Shown here one piece after another: positions 16,867-26,739 of a stretch of DNA of 64,000 bases; positions within the stretch are counted from its first letter, which is position 1; every line of letters begins with the position of its first letter. Position numbers and translations under genes: made by a program. The DNA comes from Polaribacter sp. KT25b (GTDB taxonomy: Bacteria; Bacteroidota; Bacteroidia; Flavobacteriales; Flavobacteriaceae), in assembly GCF_900105145.1 (NCBI RefSeq), contig NZ_LT629752.1, positions 3,477,501 through 3,541,500 on the forward strand. Direction: 5' to 3'. Below the pieces are notes generated by a model, which worked only from the letters and a program-made list of their open reading frames with translations, made no database searches and was not told the origin of the DNA.

Positions 16867-18198
16867 TTACAATTGCGATAATGGTAAAAATTTACTTCTA
16901 AATTTAATAATTAACGGAACTCCTCTTGCTAAAATCCAAAGTGTAAAAGCAATCCAGATAGCAACTAATTTATAATCTAGCCAATCAAAAAAGAAAATTG
17001 TGGGTATAAAAACGAGTCCTGTAGATAAAATTAATACATTTCTTAAATATTTCATTTCTCCCATTCCTTTAAACATTCCGTCAAAAATAAATGTTATTGC
17101 ACTTATGGGTTGCGTTAAAATTACAATCCAAAAAACATGATAAAACTGTTCTAAAACTAAAGATTCTTTAGTAAAAACCTGCCCAATAAAATTATAAAAA
17201 ACAGTACTTAATAATGCTATAAAAACACCAGTAGCAAGACCATATTTTGTTAACTTATTACTTAATTTAAGTAACGTTTTGTAATCTTTTGCACCTAATA
17301 ATTTACCAGCTAAAATATTACCAGCGCTTGAATATCCATCAATCATAAAAGCACCTAACAACCAAAGATTTAAACCAATTGTATAAGCAGCAATATATTC
17401 TTTACCATAACCTGTAGCAAATGCAGTTGCAAAATACAAAGCTGTATTTAAAGCAATTGTTCTTATAAATAAGTTGCCAATCATACCCATTAAATTGGGA
17501 ATTTCTTTATGAAAAGGTAAACTTATTTTTAATGAAATCGATGTTTTTTTCATCAATAAAACCAATGCAATTATTGCCATTGTTATTTGAGCTATTACAC
17601 TTGCATACGCAGCACCTTCAATATGCATTGCAGGAATAAAACCTTCTATACCGTAAACAAAAATAATGTCTAAAAAAATGTTTAATAAAGCTCCGCAAAT
17701 TGCAATTATCATTGGATAAAAGGTGTTTTGTAAACCTCTAAAAATTCCAAATATAGAAAATACGAAAAGCGAAAAAGGAAAGCCAAAAATTCTAATTTTA
17801 AAGTAAATAACACAAGCTTCTAAAACTGATCCAGATGCATTATAAAATTGAAAAATTTGAGCTGCAAAAGGATAAGAAATTGCCAAAATTAGTAAACTTC
17901 CAACAACTACAATTGCAATTGCTTGTGCTGGCAACGTATTTATTTCATCCAATTTATTGGCGCCAACATATTGAGAAATAATAGAAGAAATTGCACTTCT
18001 AATTTGTCCAAAAACCCAAACAAGCATAGAAATAAATGCGCCAACAATGCCAACAGCCGCCAAACTTTCTGTTGCGTTTTTATCCATATTACCAATAATT
18101 GCGGTGTCTGTAATAGATAATAAAGGTTCTGCAATACCTGCAATTAAAGCCGGAATTGCCAGTTTATTTATACGTTTAAAGCTAATGTCTGTTTTCAC
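16867..18198 (-). CDS. MATE-family efflux transporter
   Basis: A 443-residue multi-pass inner-membrane protein with the two-lobe MATE layout and about 12 hydrophobic segments. Typical sequences include the N-terminal INKLAIPALIAGIAEPLLSITDTAIIG and a second-lobe counterpart near the middle. These transporters export drugs or cationic metabolites using Na+ or H+ gradients; the substrate is unknown. A TACCTTTG -7 element on the minus strand (18215-18222) indicates its own promoter, divergent from the UspA gene. Confidence 0.92.
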   Translation of the reverse strand: MKTDISFKRINKLAIPALIAGIAEPLLSITDTAIIGNMDKNATESLAAVGIVGAFISMLVWVFGQIRSAISSIISQYVGANKLDEINTLPAQAIAIVVVGSLLILAISYPFAAQIFQFYNASGSVLEACVIYFKIRIFGFPFSLFVFSIFGIFRGLQNTFYPMIIAICGALLNIFLDIIFVYGIEGFIPAMHIEGAAYASVIAQITMAIIALVLLMKKTSISLKISLPFHKEIPNLMGMIGNLFIRTIALNTALYFATAFATGYGKEYIAAYTIGLNLWLLGAFMIDGYSSAGNILAGKLLGAKDYKTLLKLSNKLTKYGLATGVFIALLSTVFYNFIGQVFTKESLVLEQFYHVFWIVILTQPISAITFIFDGMFKGMGEMKYLRNVLILSTGLVFIPTIFFFDWLDYKLVAIWIAFTLWILARGVPLIIKFRSKFLPLSQL

Positions 18199-18242
18199 AA
18201 AAATATATTTTTAACAAAGGTACATATCTAAAAAGTTCTAAA

Positions 18243-18274
18243 TTGTTTTACTTTCTGAAAAATGAGTAACTTTG
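18243..18274 (+). promoter_or_regulatory. Promoter of the UspA gene
   Basis: TTG 18243-18245, 21-bp spacer and TAACTTTG 18267-18274 fit the Bacteroidota promoter. The ATG follows 19 bp later. Confidence 0.7.
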
Positions 18275-18293
18275 CAACCTATAAACTTGTATT

Positions 18294-19085
18294 ATGAAAA
18301 ACATTTTAGTACCAATTGGATCTACAGAAAGTGCACAAAACACTTTACAATATGCCATCGATTTTGCATCAGAAGTAAATGCAAATGTTCTTGTTTTTAG
18401 AGCTTACAGCGCACAAACTAAAGCAGGAATTATGAAAAATGTGAACTCAATTATTGAACGTGAAACAAATTTGTATTTACGAGCAATTGTAAATTCTGTG
18501 GATAGAAAAAATGTAGCTGTAAAATTAATTTCTGCAAAAGGTACTTTGGTAGATAGTGTAGAATCTATTGATAGCAAATTAGACATCGATTTAATAATTG
18601 TTGGTGCAAAAAGTAATTCTATAAAAGAAGAAGTTTTTTTAGGAAAAACTGCAGGAAAACTTGTTAAACAAACAGATATACCTCTCTTAACGGTTCCTGA
18701 TGGATATAAATACGTGCCTATTAAAAACATTTTAATGGCATTTAACTCTGGAATTGTAAAAAGTAAAACAGTTTTAATACCATTGCAATTAATTGCTAAG
18801 AAATTTAATCCTGAAATAAATTTACTACAAGTAAAAACTGCCGATTATACAGACGAAGACTTGGTGTTAGATAAAGATTTAGAAAAGCTAAAAACTTCTT
18901 TAACTATAACAGAAAATGCAACAGCTTTTCAAGGAGTTTTAGAACATTTTCAAAAATTCAACCCAGATATGTTGTGCGTTTTTAGACGTAAAAGAGGTTT
19001 CTTTAAAAAATTATGGGAAAAAAGTACTGTTTTAAAAGAAGAGTTTCATACAAATATTCCTTTGTTAGTTTTAAAAGGAAAATAA
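18294..19085 (+). CDS. Universal stress protein with two UspA domains
   Basis: The 263-residue protein has a complete N-terminal UspA domain (about 1-140: KNILVPIGSTESAQNTLQYA at the start, LIIVGAKS, then LGKTAGKLVKQTDIPLLTVP) and a more divergent second UspA domain (about 146-263). Tandem UspA proteins are common in Bacteroidota; they bind nucleotides and act in stress survival, but the precise role is not deducible. The gene ends 1 bp before the convergent AddB-like gene, so the transcripts probably overlap. Confidence 0.92.
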   Translation: MKNILVPIGSTESAQNTLQYAIDFASEVNANVLVFRAYSAQTKAGIMKNVNSIIERETNLYLRAIVNSVDRKNVAVKLISAKGTLVDSVESIDSKLDIDLIIVGAKSNSIKEEVFLGKTAGKLVKQTDIPLLTVPDGYKYVPIKNILMAFNSGIVKSKTVLIPLQLIAKKFNPEINLLQVKTADYTDEDLVLDKDLEKLKTSLTITENATAFQGVLEHFQKFNPDMLCVFRRKRGFFKKLWEKSTVLKEEFHTNIPLLVLKGK

Positions 19086-19086
19086 A

Positions 19087-21825
19087 TTAATATTTTAAAT
19101 CTGCTGGTTCAATAAAATCAATTGCTGGATTATAAATTTCTTTAATATATTCTTTTAATTCAGTAATAAATTCTTCTAGTTTTTCTGATGATATATTATG
19201 ATCAGGATTTCTATAATTTGATGAAAATTTAATAGCTAAAAATCCGTTATTTAAATTTTTAAAAGAATAAATTCCACCTTTTAAATTTTTTGAAAAATCA
19301 TGTTTTTTATTCTTTGAATATAAATAAGCATACAATAAAACCTGAATAGCTTTGTATTGCTGTTTTTCTCTTAATTGTTCAAAATCTAGTACTTTTAATT
19401 CTGCACTTTGTACCATTCCAGATTTATAATCAATAATTCTAATTTCTCCATTTAACTCATCAACTCTATCTACATTTCCATGAATTTTTATTGGGAAATT
19501 AATTCCGTCGATTTCTATTTCTGCGGATAAATTTTCTTCTGTTGCAATAATTTTTAATTGATTATTTTTATCTTTTAACAATGTCTTTTCTTGCGATAAA
19601 AAATTAGTTACAAATCTATTGGCAACTTCAAAAATTAAACGATTTTTACCTGTTGATAAATCGCCATTTTTAAAATGGATTTTAAAATGTTTTACCACCA
19701 AATCTTTAGCTATTTTTTCCATGTCTAAAATGGCATCCACAGTTAAAAATTTACCAATAAAAGGTTTATATAATTCATCTAAAGTTTCATGTACAACAGT
19801 TCCTAAGGTATTAAATGCAACTGTTTCTTCAACATCATCAAATTCCTTAATCCGTAAAATTTTCTGTTTGTAAAACGCAACTGGATTGTATAAATAATTG
19901 GTTAATGATGAAGGAGAAAAACCTTGCTTTGCCAATTCTTTTAATCGCTCAAAAACCTGCTCATTTTTAGTAATTTGTTTTAAATTTGTTTTTTGAGAAA
20001 CCACTTTGGGCGAAACAATTTTATGAACAATATCTGTTCTCATCATTTCTAATTGTGTTACAAATCTGCTTTTTTCTCCGCTTCCAAAAACATCATGTTC
20101 TGTATTGTATAAAATAAAAACATTTTTAGCTCTTTGAATTAATCGAAAGAAATGATACGAAAAAATAGCATCTTTTTCTCTGTAAGTTGGCAAGCCAAAT
20201 TCAACTTTTACATCAAAAGGAATAAAAGAATTTTGTTGGCTACTTGCTGGTAAAACTCCTTCGTTTGCAGACGCTAGAATGATGTTTTCAAAATCTAAAA
20301 CACGCGTTTCTAACATTCCCATTAATTGTAAACCTTTTAATGGTTCTCCTTGAAAAGACAAACTTTCTGAACCTATTAATTGTCTAAAAAAGAGCGATAA
20401 TGTTTTTAAATCAGTAAAATATTCAAACTCATTTTGCAATGTTTTTAATTGTGTAAAAACAGTGTAAAAACGAAACAAATATTCTTTTTCTAACGCATCA
20501 ACTTTTTCTTTTAAGATATTGATTAGATCTAAAATTCTATCCATAAAATTAGAAACAGAATCAAAATTTTTAAAGAGGTTTAAAATAACATTTTTAACTT
20601 CGGATTCCTGATTTTCTAAAAACTTTTCAAGCAATTTTTCATTGATAAATGTTTGATTATCTTTTGCTATTTCTGATGTGAAATTGTCAATATTAGAAAT
20701 AAGTCCATAAATAGATTGATGTTTAAAAAAACGAATTACATCTTTATAATAAAACTCATTTAAACTATTTTTCTGGAATTTATCTTGAGAAACAAACAAC
20801 TGAAAAACAGCAAACAATAAACTTGTTGTTGGTATATCTTTTAAAGGATAGCCCATTGTAATATTTATTGCGTTAATGTTTTTAGGTAAAGAATTTAGCG
20901 TAATAGGCAGTAAAGTTTCATCTGCTAAAACCAAAGCAGTATTTTTAAATTGAGCGTTTTCTTCTAAAATTTCACCAATATATTTTATTTGAGTATTATT
21001 TTTAGCAGCACCAATAACTTGTATTTTTTTTGGTGATGAAAATGAATTTCCTAAAGATTTAAGTTGGTTTTTTTCATAATATCTCCACTCTTTTTTATAT
21101 TTTCTGATGAATTTTCCTGCTTGATGATTTGAGTTGAAAAACGATTCATCAATATCCCAATAAATTTCTGAATTTCCATTTTCTAAAACTTTTTGAAACA
21201 ATAATTCCTCTGCTTTATTAAGCGCATTAAAACCAATAAAAAAGAACTTTTTAGCTGTATTCTTATCTAGAAAAGTATCTACTTTTTTAGCAGCTTCTCT
21301 GTACATTAATCCTTGATAACCGATATTTTTATCCAATAAAAACTGATAAAAAGCATTGTAATAATTATTCAGTTTTTCTAAAAAAGAATAATGACCTTTT
21401 ATCAATTCAGTTTCTTTAAAAGTACCATTTACAGACCATTTTCTTAAACGTTCTATATCTCTTAAGTACGTGAAAATCTCTTTGGTATTTATTAAATGCT
21501 GATCAATTTCATTAAAATCTTGTAAAACAGTTAACGCCCAAGAAGAAAAGGCATCAAAAGAATCCGGATTCTTCTCTACGCTTTTATAAATGGTATAAAA
21601 ATGAAATAATAACTGAATATTATCTGCTTTTTGTACGCCAGATATTTGCTGAATAAATTGCTCTATATTTAGCATTTCTGGCAAAAAACCTACAGCTATT
21701 TTATCTTTAAACGCTTGTTTTACAAACACCTTTGCTCTTTGAGAAGGCAATATAAAAACAACATCTTCAAACGATTTTGTAGTTTGTAAAATATCATCTA
21801 AAGTTTCAGAAATAAAAGATTGCAT
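19087..21825 (-). CDS. AddB-like PD-(D/E)XK nuclease/helicase-like protein
   Basis: A 912-residue protein with degenerate helicase-like regions (DVVFILPSQRAKVFVKQAF at the start, a STANEG-like patch in the middle) and a C-terminal RecB-family nuclease domain. That domain has the D...DYK signature (GNVDRVDELNGEIRIIDYKSG; D799-Y800-K801). The architecture matches the AddB subunit of the AddAB recombination nuclease. The partner UvrD/RecB-like helicase is not in this window. Its likely role is processing of double-strand DNA ends for recombination. The four-cysteine iron-sulfur cluster of classical AddB was not seen, as is usual for this flavobacterial form. Confidence 0.85.
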   Translation of the reverse strand: MQSFISETLDDILQTTKSFEDVVFILPSQRAKVFVKQAFKDKIAVGFLPEMLNIEQFIQQISGVQKADNIQLLFHFYTIYKSVEKNPDSFDAFSSWALTVLQDFNEIDQHLINTKEIFTYLRDIERLRKWSVNGTFKETELIKGHYSFLEKLNNYYNAFYQFLLDKNIGYQGLMYREAAKKVDTFLDKNTAKKFFFIGFNALNKAEELLFQKVLENGNSEIYWDIDESFFNSNHQAGKFIRKYKKEWRYYEKNQLKSLGNSFSSPKKIQVIGAAKNNTQIKYIGEILEENAQFKNTALVLADETLLPITLNSLPKNINAINITMGYPLKDIPTTSLLFAVFQLFVSQDKFQKNSLNEFYYKDVIRFFKHQSIYGLISNIDNFTSEIAKDNQTFINEKLLEKFLENQESEVKNVILNLFKNFDSVSNFMDRILDLINILKEKVDALEKEYLFRFYTVFTQLKTLQNEFEYFTDLKTLSLFFRQLIGSESLSFQGEPLKGLQLMGMLETRVLDFENIILASANEGVLPASSQQNSFIPFDVKVEFGLPTYREKDAIFSYHFFRLIQRAKNVFILYNTEHDVFGSGEKSRFVTQLEMMRTDIVHKIVSPKVVSQKTNLKQITKNEQVFERLKELAKQGFSPSSLTNYLYNPVAFYKQKILRIKEFDDVEETVAFNTLGTVVHETLDELYKPFIGKFLTVDAILDMEKIAKDLVVKHFKIHFKNGDLSTGKNRLIFEVANRFVTNFLSQEKTLLKDKNNQLKIIATEENLSAEIEIDGINFPIKIHGNVDRVDELNGEIRIIDYKSGMVQSAELKVLDFEQLREKQQYKAIQVLLYAYLYSKNKKHDFSKNLKGGIYSFKNLNNGFLAIKFSSNYRNPDHNISSEKLEEFITELKEYIKEIYNPAIDFIEPADLKY

Positions 21826-21894
21826 CGCTTTTTTTTGGATTTCTAAATTACAAAATCTTACATTTATATGTCTCTAATCTTTAAATTTATTTTA

Positions 21895-22677
21895 ATGACT
21901 GATGAATTACATATTGTTGGTATTCAGACTGATTTATTTTGGGAAAATCCGACTAAAAACATAGCTTCTTTTGAAGAAAAAATAAACAGTCTACCAAAAA
22001 ATACAGATTTAATTGTGTTGCCAGAAATGTTTACATCGGGTTTTACAATGAAACCAGAAATTGTAGCTGAAAAAATGAATGGAAATGCCGTTTCATGGAT
22101 GGTAAAAATGGCTACTGAAAACCAGTTTGCAATTACAGGTAGTTTGGTTATTAATCATGACAATAATTATTATAATAGATTGGTTTTTGTACATCCATCA
22201 GGAAAAATAGAAACGTATGACAAACGTCATTCTTTTTCATTGGCTGGCGAAGATAAAGTATATACTTCTGGTAAAGAAAAATTGATTGTTACTTTTAAAG
22301 GTTGGAAAATTTGCCCTTTAATTTGTTATGATTTACGTTTTCCTGTTTGGGCTAGAAATACTGAGAATTACGATCTTTTAATTTTTATGGCAAATTGGCC
22401 AGTGATAAGAATTAAAGCTTGGAAAACACTTTTAAAAGCTCGTGCAATTGAAAATATGAGTTATGTAATTGGCGTAAATAGAACAGGAATAGATGCTAAT
22501 AAGTATGAATATTCAGGAAATTCCTTAGTTATTGATTATTTAGGAGAAAATCTTTCTAAGTTATCTAAAAATGAAGTCGGAATTGTTTCTGCAATTATTA
22601 GTAAAAAACATCAGCAAAAAGTAAGAGAAAAATTGGGCTTTTTGAATGATATGGATTCTTTTGAAATCCGTTTTTAA
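21895..22677 (+). CDS. Omega-amidase / nitrilase-family hydrolase (YafV-like)
   Basis: A 260-residue carbon-nitrogen hydrolase with the catalytic triad E44 (VLPEMFTSGF), K110 (YDKRHSFSLAGED) and C144 (PLICYDLRFPVWAR). These signatures fit omega-amidase, which hydrolyses alpha-ketoglutaramate or alpha-ketosuccinamate as metabolite repair. An in-frame ATG at 21868 was rejected as start because it directly follows a TACATTTA promoter-like -7 element (21859-21866). The gene is divergent from the AddB-like gene. Confidence 0.92.
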   Translation: MTDELHIVGIQTDLFWENPTKNIASFEEKINSLPKNTDLIVLPEMFTSGFTMKPEIVAEKMNGNAVSWMVKMATENQFAITGSLVINHDNNYYNRLVFVHPSGKIETYDKRHSFSLAGEDKVYTSGKEKLIVTFKGWKICPLICYDLRFPVWARNTENYDLLIFMANWPVIRIKAWKTLLKARAIENMSYVIGVNRTGIDANKYEYSGNSLVIDYLGENLSKLSKNEVGIVSAIISKKHQQKVREKLGFLNDMDSFEIRF

Positions 22678-22722
22678 TTATTTTAAAACTCATTAAAATA
22701 ATATCACTATTAGTATTAAAAA

Positions 22723-22760
22723 AAAATCCTTCAGCTTTTAAAAACTGAAGGATTTTATAG
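22723..22760. terminator. Terminator after the omega-amidase gene
   Basis: A perfect 12-bp stem (22723-22734 with 22745-22756), 10-nt loop, T-rich right flank and A-run left flank. It can act on both strands between the convergent amidase and desaturase genes. Confidence 0.8.
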
Positions 22761-22786
22761 TTGTAACTAAAAGCTAACAAATAGAC

Positions 22787-22864
22787 TTAGCCCAGATTGA
22801 AACGGCATCCTTTTTGCTTTTTCAGCAAAAAGATATAGTTGAAAGCTGGAAATAGCTTCTAATA
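22787..22864. repeat. Structured intergenic repeat, copy B
   Basis: TTAGCCCAGATTGA at the left and GAAAGCTGGAAATAGCTTCT at the right are identical to copy C at 35664. In between is a different hairpin, CTTTTTGCT with AGCAAAAAG. CCAG and CTGG near the ends can pair, suggesting a folded element. Confidence 0.7.
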
Positions 22865-22879
22865 CTTTTTTAAAATATT

Positions 22880-23860
22880 TTAAGCAGGAATCATCCATTT
22901 AAACTGAAAATTTGTATCTGGAACAGTAATTCTTTCTGTAATTCTGTACATTCTATCTGGAAGTTTCATTAGATAATCTCTTGCCTTTTCTGCTTCTGGA
23001 GTAAGGTTTGATATTTTATCTATTTCCCAATTTACTGTAAGTTTTTTAAGAATATCTACATAATCGAAACCTGTGTAAACGCCAATCCTTTGTGCTACTG
23101 TAGAAAAATCATCGAATAAACTACCTTTTGCACCAAAAGATTCTCTTAAATGCATTGCTGGCATTACTATTTTATGTTTCATCATGTGTTGAAAAGCCAA
23201 CATCATTTCGCTTGGATCTATTTTGAAAATTTCTTTTACAAATTCTGAATACGCAATGTGATGACGCATTTCATCACCTGCAATAATTTTAGACATTTTT
23301 GCTAATGATTTGTGCCCTTTTTGTCTTGCAATTTTAGCAACATTGTTATGCGAAATGTAAGTTGCTAATTCTTGAAAACTTGTATACACAAAGTTTTTAT
23401 ATGGGTCTGATGCTGTACCAATATCAAAACCATCAGAAATTAAATGTTGCGTTGTAATTTCTACTTCTCTCATATTTACTCTCCCTGATAAATATAGGTA
23501 TTTATTTAAAACATCACCATGTCTATTTTCTTCTGCGGTCCAAGTTCTTACCCATTTTGCCCAACCATTATCTGGTTGTTGTGTAACACCATCTAAATCT
23601 AACAACCAAGATTCGTATGTTGGCAAAGCTTCTTCTGTAATTGTGTCTCCAACTAAAACCACCCAAAAATCGTCGTGTAATTCTTTAGAAAGTTCTCTTA
23701 TTTCTTCTACTTCTGAAATAAAAGTATCTTTTTGAGAGTTCGGTAAAAAATCTGTTGGTTGCCAGATTTTTTCTGCCGGAATTAGAAATTTTTCTACAAA
23801 ACTATCAATATTCTTTTCTAGTGTTTGCATTACTTCTATTCTGATGTTTTTTATAGACAT
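22880..23860 (-). CDS. Acyl-ACP desaturase (soluble diiron, type 2)
   Basis: A 326-residue soluble stearoyl-ACP-desaturase-type enzyme. The two diiron motifs are visible: E111-N-R-H114 (AEENRHGD) and E197-M-R-H200 (GDEMRHHIAYSEF). It inserts a cis double bond into acyl chains bound to acyl carrier protein, using O2 and reduced ferredoxin, which fits cold adaptation of membranes. Its stop lies beyond structured repeat copy B. The PlsC-like acyltransferase ends 7 bases upstream of its start on the same strand, giving a lipid-related gene pair. Confidence 0.94.
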   Translation of the reverse strand: MSIKNIRIEVMQTLEKNIDSFVEKFLIPAEKIWQPTDFLPNSQKDTFISEVEEIRELSKELHDDFWVVLVGDTITEEALPTYESWLLDLDGVTQQPDNGWAKWVRTWTAEENRHGDVLNKYLYLSGRVNMREVEITTQHLISDGFDIGTASDPYKNFVYTSFQELATYISHNNVAKIARQKGHKSLAKMSKIIAGDEMRHHIAYSEFVKEIFKIDPSEMMLAFQHMMKHKIVMPAMHLRESFGAKGSLFDDFSTVAQRIGVYTGFDYVDILKKLTVNWEIDKISNLTPEAEKARDYLMKLPDRMYRITERITVPDTNFQFKWMIPA

Positions 23861-23867
23861 AATTGTA

Positions 23868-24596
23868 TTATTTTATGTGTTCTTTTATAACTTTTTCTGT
23901 TTGTGCAATTAATTCATCAAAAGGTAGTGAATCTATTTTAATTGGTTGGTGTGTTGTAATTTTAATTGGGCTAAAAATTCCTAACGGAAATTTACCATAC
24001 CTAAACACTTTCCAAGAATTATTAATTGTTAAAGGCACAATATAACCTTCTTTATTATATTTTGCCAGCACTTTTAAGCCGTTTGTTGCAAAAGATTTAG
24101 GTTGCCCGTTTCTACTTCTTGTTCCTTCTGGAAAAATAACTGCAGACCAATTATTTTTATTAATTTTTTTAGCAAAACTAGCTAATGTACTAATTGCTTG
24201 TTTTGCATCTTTTCTATCTATTAAGGCTGCGCCACCATGTCTTAAATTAAAAGAAATACTTGGTATTCCTTTTCCTAATTCTATTTTAGATACAAATTTT
24301 GGATGATACTTTCTAAACGCCCAAATTATTGGAGGAATATCAAACATACCTTGATGATTTGAAACAAAAATTAGAGTTGTATTTTCTGGTAATTTTTGTT
24401 TATTTCTTACAGTTACTGATGTTCCAAGTATTAATAGTGATTTGGTTAAAAACCAATTCATATAATCTACAACAAATTTGTGACCTTTATAACCAAAAAT
24501 TTTTAAACCCAGCCATTGCAAAGGATGAAAGATAATTAGAAATAAATAAAATACTATAGCAAAAATAGATGATAATATATAACTTATAATTTTCAT
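23868..24596 (-). CDS. plsC: 1-acyl-sn-glycerol-3-phosphate acyltransferase (PlsC-like)
   Basis: A 242-residue membrane acyltransferase with an N-terminal hydrophobic anchor (about 4-26), the catalytic H81-x4-D86 motif (NHQGMFD) and the phosphate-binding FPEGTRSRNG motif near 151. It transfers an acyl chain to lysophosphatidic acid to make phosphatidic acid. The ATG at 24596 is preferred over an upstream in-frame TTG at 24608 that would overlap the preceding gene. The next gene is the acyl-ACP desaturase, 7 bp downstream. Confidence 0.9.
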   Translation of the reverse strand: MKIISYILSSIFAIVFYLFLIIFHPLQWLGLKIFGYKGHKFVVDYMNWFLTKSLLILGTSVTVRNKQKLPENTTLIFVSNHQGMFDIPPIIWAFRKYHPKFVSKIELGKGIPSISFNLRHGGAALIDRKDAKQAISTLASFAKKINKNNWSAVIFPEGTRSRNGQPKSFATNGLKVLAKYNKEGYIVPLTINNSWKVFRYGKFPLGIFSPIKITTHQPIKIDSLPFDELIAQTEKVIKEHIK

Positions 24597-24598
24597 AC

Positions 24599-25021
24599 TT
24601 AAAACCAATTACTCCAAGGAATTCTAGAGAGTATTAATAATAAACCTATTCCGTAAAATATTGCAAATGTTTTAAATTTTGCAGCATCTTCTATTTTCTT
24701 TTTGTGCTTAGACCAACCAATTGTTATAAATACAATTGCTAAAATCATCATTATTGGATGTTCTACAGCTAATAATCTAATTGCTTTATCGCCCATAACT
24801 TCAGCTCCATTTTCCTTTAGTGCTTTGTACCAAGGTGACATAAAATACCATCCTAACCCAATTAATAATTGAATATGAGATACTATTAAAGTAAATAAAC
24901 CAATGCGTAAATCTTTATCTGTAAATTGTTTTTTTTGAGTAAACCCAATAATAGCGTTTACTACAGCAAAAATTAAAATTGCTAAAACTAAATAAGCCCA
25001 ATAAGAATGTATGTCTTTCAT
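24599..25021 (-). CDS. Four-helix membrane protein of unknown function
   Basis: A 140-residue protein with four hydrophobic segments (about 8-27, 42-62, 87-106 and 115-135). The first pairs of helices carry histidines (IVSHIQLLIG, AVEHPIMM), as might be seen in a small b-type cytochrome, but no heme-ligand family signature is certain. It ends 2 bases before the plsC start, so it is likely co-transcribed with plsC and the desaturase. The function is unknown; a redox partner for the desaturase is only a speculation from context. Confidence 0.75.
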   Translation of the reverse strand: MKDIHSYWAYLVLAILIFAVVNAIIGFTQKKQFTDKDLRIGLFTLIVSHIQLLIGLGWYFMSPWYKALKENGAEVMGDKAIRLLAVEHPIMMILAIVFITIGWSKHKKKIEDAAKFKTFAIFYGIGLLLILSRIPWSNWF

Positions 25022-25068
25022 AAATTTAATGTTGTATTTTAACGATGTAAAGTTACTAATTTTATAAA

Positions 25069-25101
25069 TAAAAAAACCACCTCGTTCGAGGTGGTTTTTT
25101 T
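25069..25101. terminator. Bidirectional terminator after the TonB receptor/lipoprotein unit
   Basis: AAAAACCACCTC with GAGGTGGTTTTT forms a 12-bp stem closed by a four-base GTTC loop, with A- and T-runs on the flanks. On the minus strand it follows the lipoprotein gene (stop 25123). Confidence 0.85.
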
Positions 25102-25122
25102 ATTTTATTAAAAACAATAATA

Positions 25123-26727
25123 TTATCTTCTAATATAAACGCCTGATGAAAGGGTATAATTAAAAGTCATATTTTGAGAAGAACCGTTATAAACGAATAC
25201 TATAACATCAAAATTTTGCCCTTCTTGTGCATCTGGGAAACGAGTTTTTAAAACCGTACCAATTGCTGCATCTATTTGTTCATCTTCCCAGTTAAAAGTA
25301 CTAATGTTTCCATAGCTTTCTAAGTTAGCAACTGGAGCTTCAAAACCTTCTACAGTTCTATAAGTATCTGCAATTAATGTGTAATCTTCAGGAATAAGTT
25401 CGTATTTAGTTGCTGGAGCCCAAGTAATTCCATCATGTGAAAAATCTATTGTGTAATTGAAATCTCCCCAAACACCATTAGAATAAGAATAAGTACTTCC
25501 TTTTAATATAGCAGCACCATCGTAATATCTATATACTAAAGAATATACATCTCCTTCTTGTGCGTAAGGCAATTTACTTTTAAGAAAAGTAGGTAAATAA
25601 TCATTAGGAGCAGTTGAACTACTAAAATTATTATATCTACCTGGTTGACCAGAAGCTTCTCCCATAGAATCAAAGTCTGCATCACTTATATAATAAACAC
25701 CTTCAGATAATTCCCAAGCACTACCATCAAAAGTATAAAATTCTGAAACACCTTCTGTTTCGCCTTCTACACCTGCTGCTTTTAAAGAAACATAATTTAC
25801 TTGATAAGTACCTGTTTCTGTATTAGAACCTGTAGATGTGTATTTAAACGCAATATTGATAGTTTTTCCATTATAAGCAGCTAAACTATATTCATCAGAT
25901 ACTATATCATCCCAAGTAGTCCCGTCTGGTACGTTAACTAAATTAATAACATCCCAAGTAGCTGTTGCAATATCGTCTGTATAATCAGTTGAAATTAAAA
26001 CGCTAAATCCTGAAGGATCTCCATAGTTAAAAGTTTGATTTACTTGCAACGTTGAGTTTGGGAAACTAGATAAATCAATATCTGTTGAAATTAACCAATC
26101 TTCATTTTCAAATCTCCCACCATCGTAACCTGACATTTCTATTCCATATTGAGTAGCTACCCATGTTTGGTCCCCAATAACACTCACAGCTTCAAAATCT
26201 AATAAAGATTTTTCACTTGCAAAATCTCTAGAATAAAATTCTGAAATTCCATTTTCTGTTTCACCAACATATTGGTTATATTTAGCTAAAACAACATCAC
26301 CTTCAACAGCTGTTGTAAAGTTAGCTTCTAAAATAGAAGATAAAACATCACTTGTGTTTTCATTTTCATAAAAAGCTACAGCGTTATCTGTAAAATTTGA
26401 TGGATAATCTGTAATTGCTAAAGAGTATTCTACTGCACCAGTATAATCTCCTAAAGTTTCTATCTTATATAAAACTGAAGCTGTAGATCCACTACCCCAA
26501 AGTGGGTATTTTTCAGATAAAAAACTTGGCAATAAAGATTTTGCCTCATCTTCTGAACTAAAGTAACGATTATCAAATCCTAATGACTCATAATCATCAT
26601 CAGTAAGCGTATAAGTAACTTCACCAGCAATATCTCTTCCTTCAACTTTTTCGTAAATATCTTCTAATGGATCACATGAAGTGAATACCATTGAAAAAAC
26701 TGTTAATAATAAAAGTATTTTTTTCAT
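25123..26727 (-). CDS. Outer-membrane lipoprotein with repeated domains, TonB receptor partner
   Basis: A 534-residue lipoprotein with lipobox MVFTSC (C18). It contains repeated units of the form YxLTDxDYxSLG ... LPSFLSEKYP ... (about 38-120), YISDADFDSM ... LPTFLKSKLPYAQEGD (about 346-405) and a partial copy near the end (IGTVLKTRFPDAQEGQ). Between them is a jelly-roll segment (about 170-300) resembling choice-of-anchor/DUF5017 domains. It lies 12 bp downstream of the TonB receptor gene in one unit, so it probably works as a surface substrate-binding protein. It is not a SusD homolog: no TPR/SusD signature was seen. Confidence 0.85.
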   Translation of the reverse strand: MKKILLLLTVFSMVFTSCDPLEDIYEKVEGRDIAGEVTYTLTDDDYESLGFDNRYFSSEDEAKSLLPSFLSEKYPLWGSGSTASVLYKIETLGDYTGAVEYSLAITDYPSNFTDNAVAFYENENTSDVLSSILEANFTTAVEGDVVLAKYNQYVGETENGISEFYSRDFASEKSLLDFEAVSVIGDQTWVATQYGIEMSGYDGGRFENEDWLISTDIDLSSFPNSTLQVNQTFNYGDPSGFSVLISTDYTDDIATATWDVINLVNVPDGTTWDDIVSDEYSLAAYNGKTINIAFKYTSTGSNTETGTYQVNYVSLKAAGVEGETEGVSEFYTFDGSAWELSEGVYYISDADFDSMGEASGQPGRYNNFSSSTAPNDYLPTFLKSKLPYAQEGDVYSLVYRYYDGAAILKGSTYSYSNGVWGDFNYTIDFSHDGITWAPATKYELIPEDYTLIADTYRTVEGFEAPVANLESYGNISTFNWEDEQIDAAIGTVLKTRFPDAQEGQNFDVIVFVYNGSSQNMTFNYTLSSGVYIRR

Positions 26728-26739
26728 CTTTTTATTTTT

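Noticed and set aside
19087..21825. AddB-like nuclease as an anti-phage defence gene
   Set aside because: No defence neighbours; length and DYK nuclease motif fit the general recombination subunit AddB.
25123..26727. Lipoprotein as SusD
   Set aside because: No SusD helical repeat signature; the sequence is beta-rich with its own repeats.
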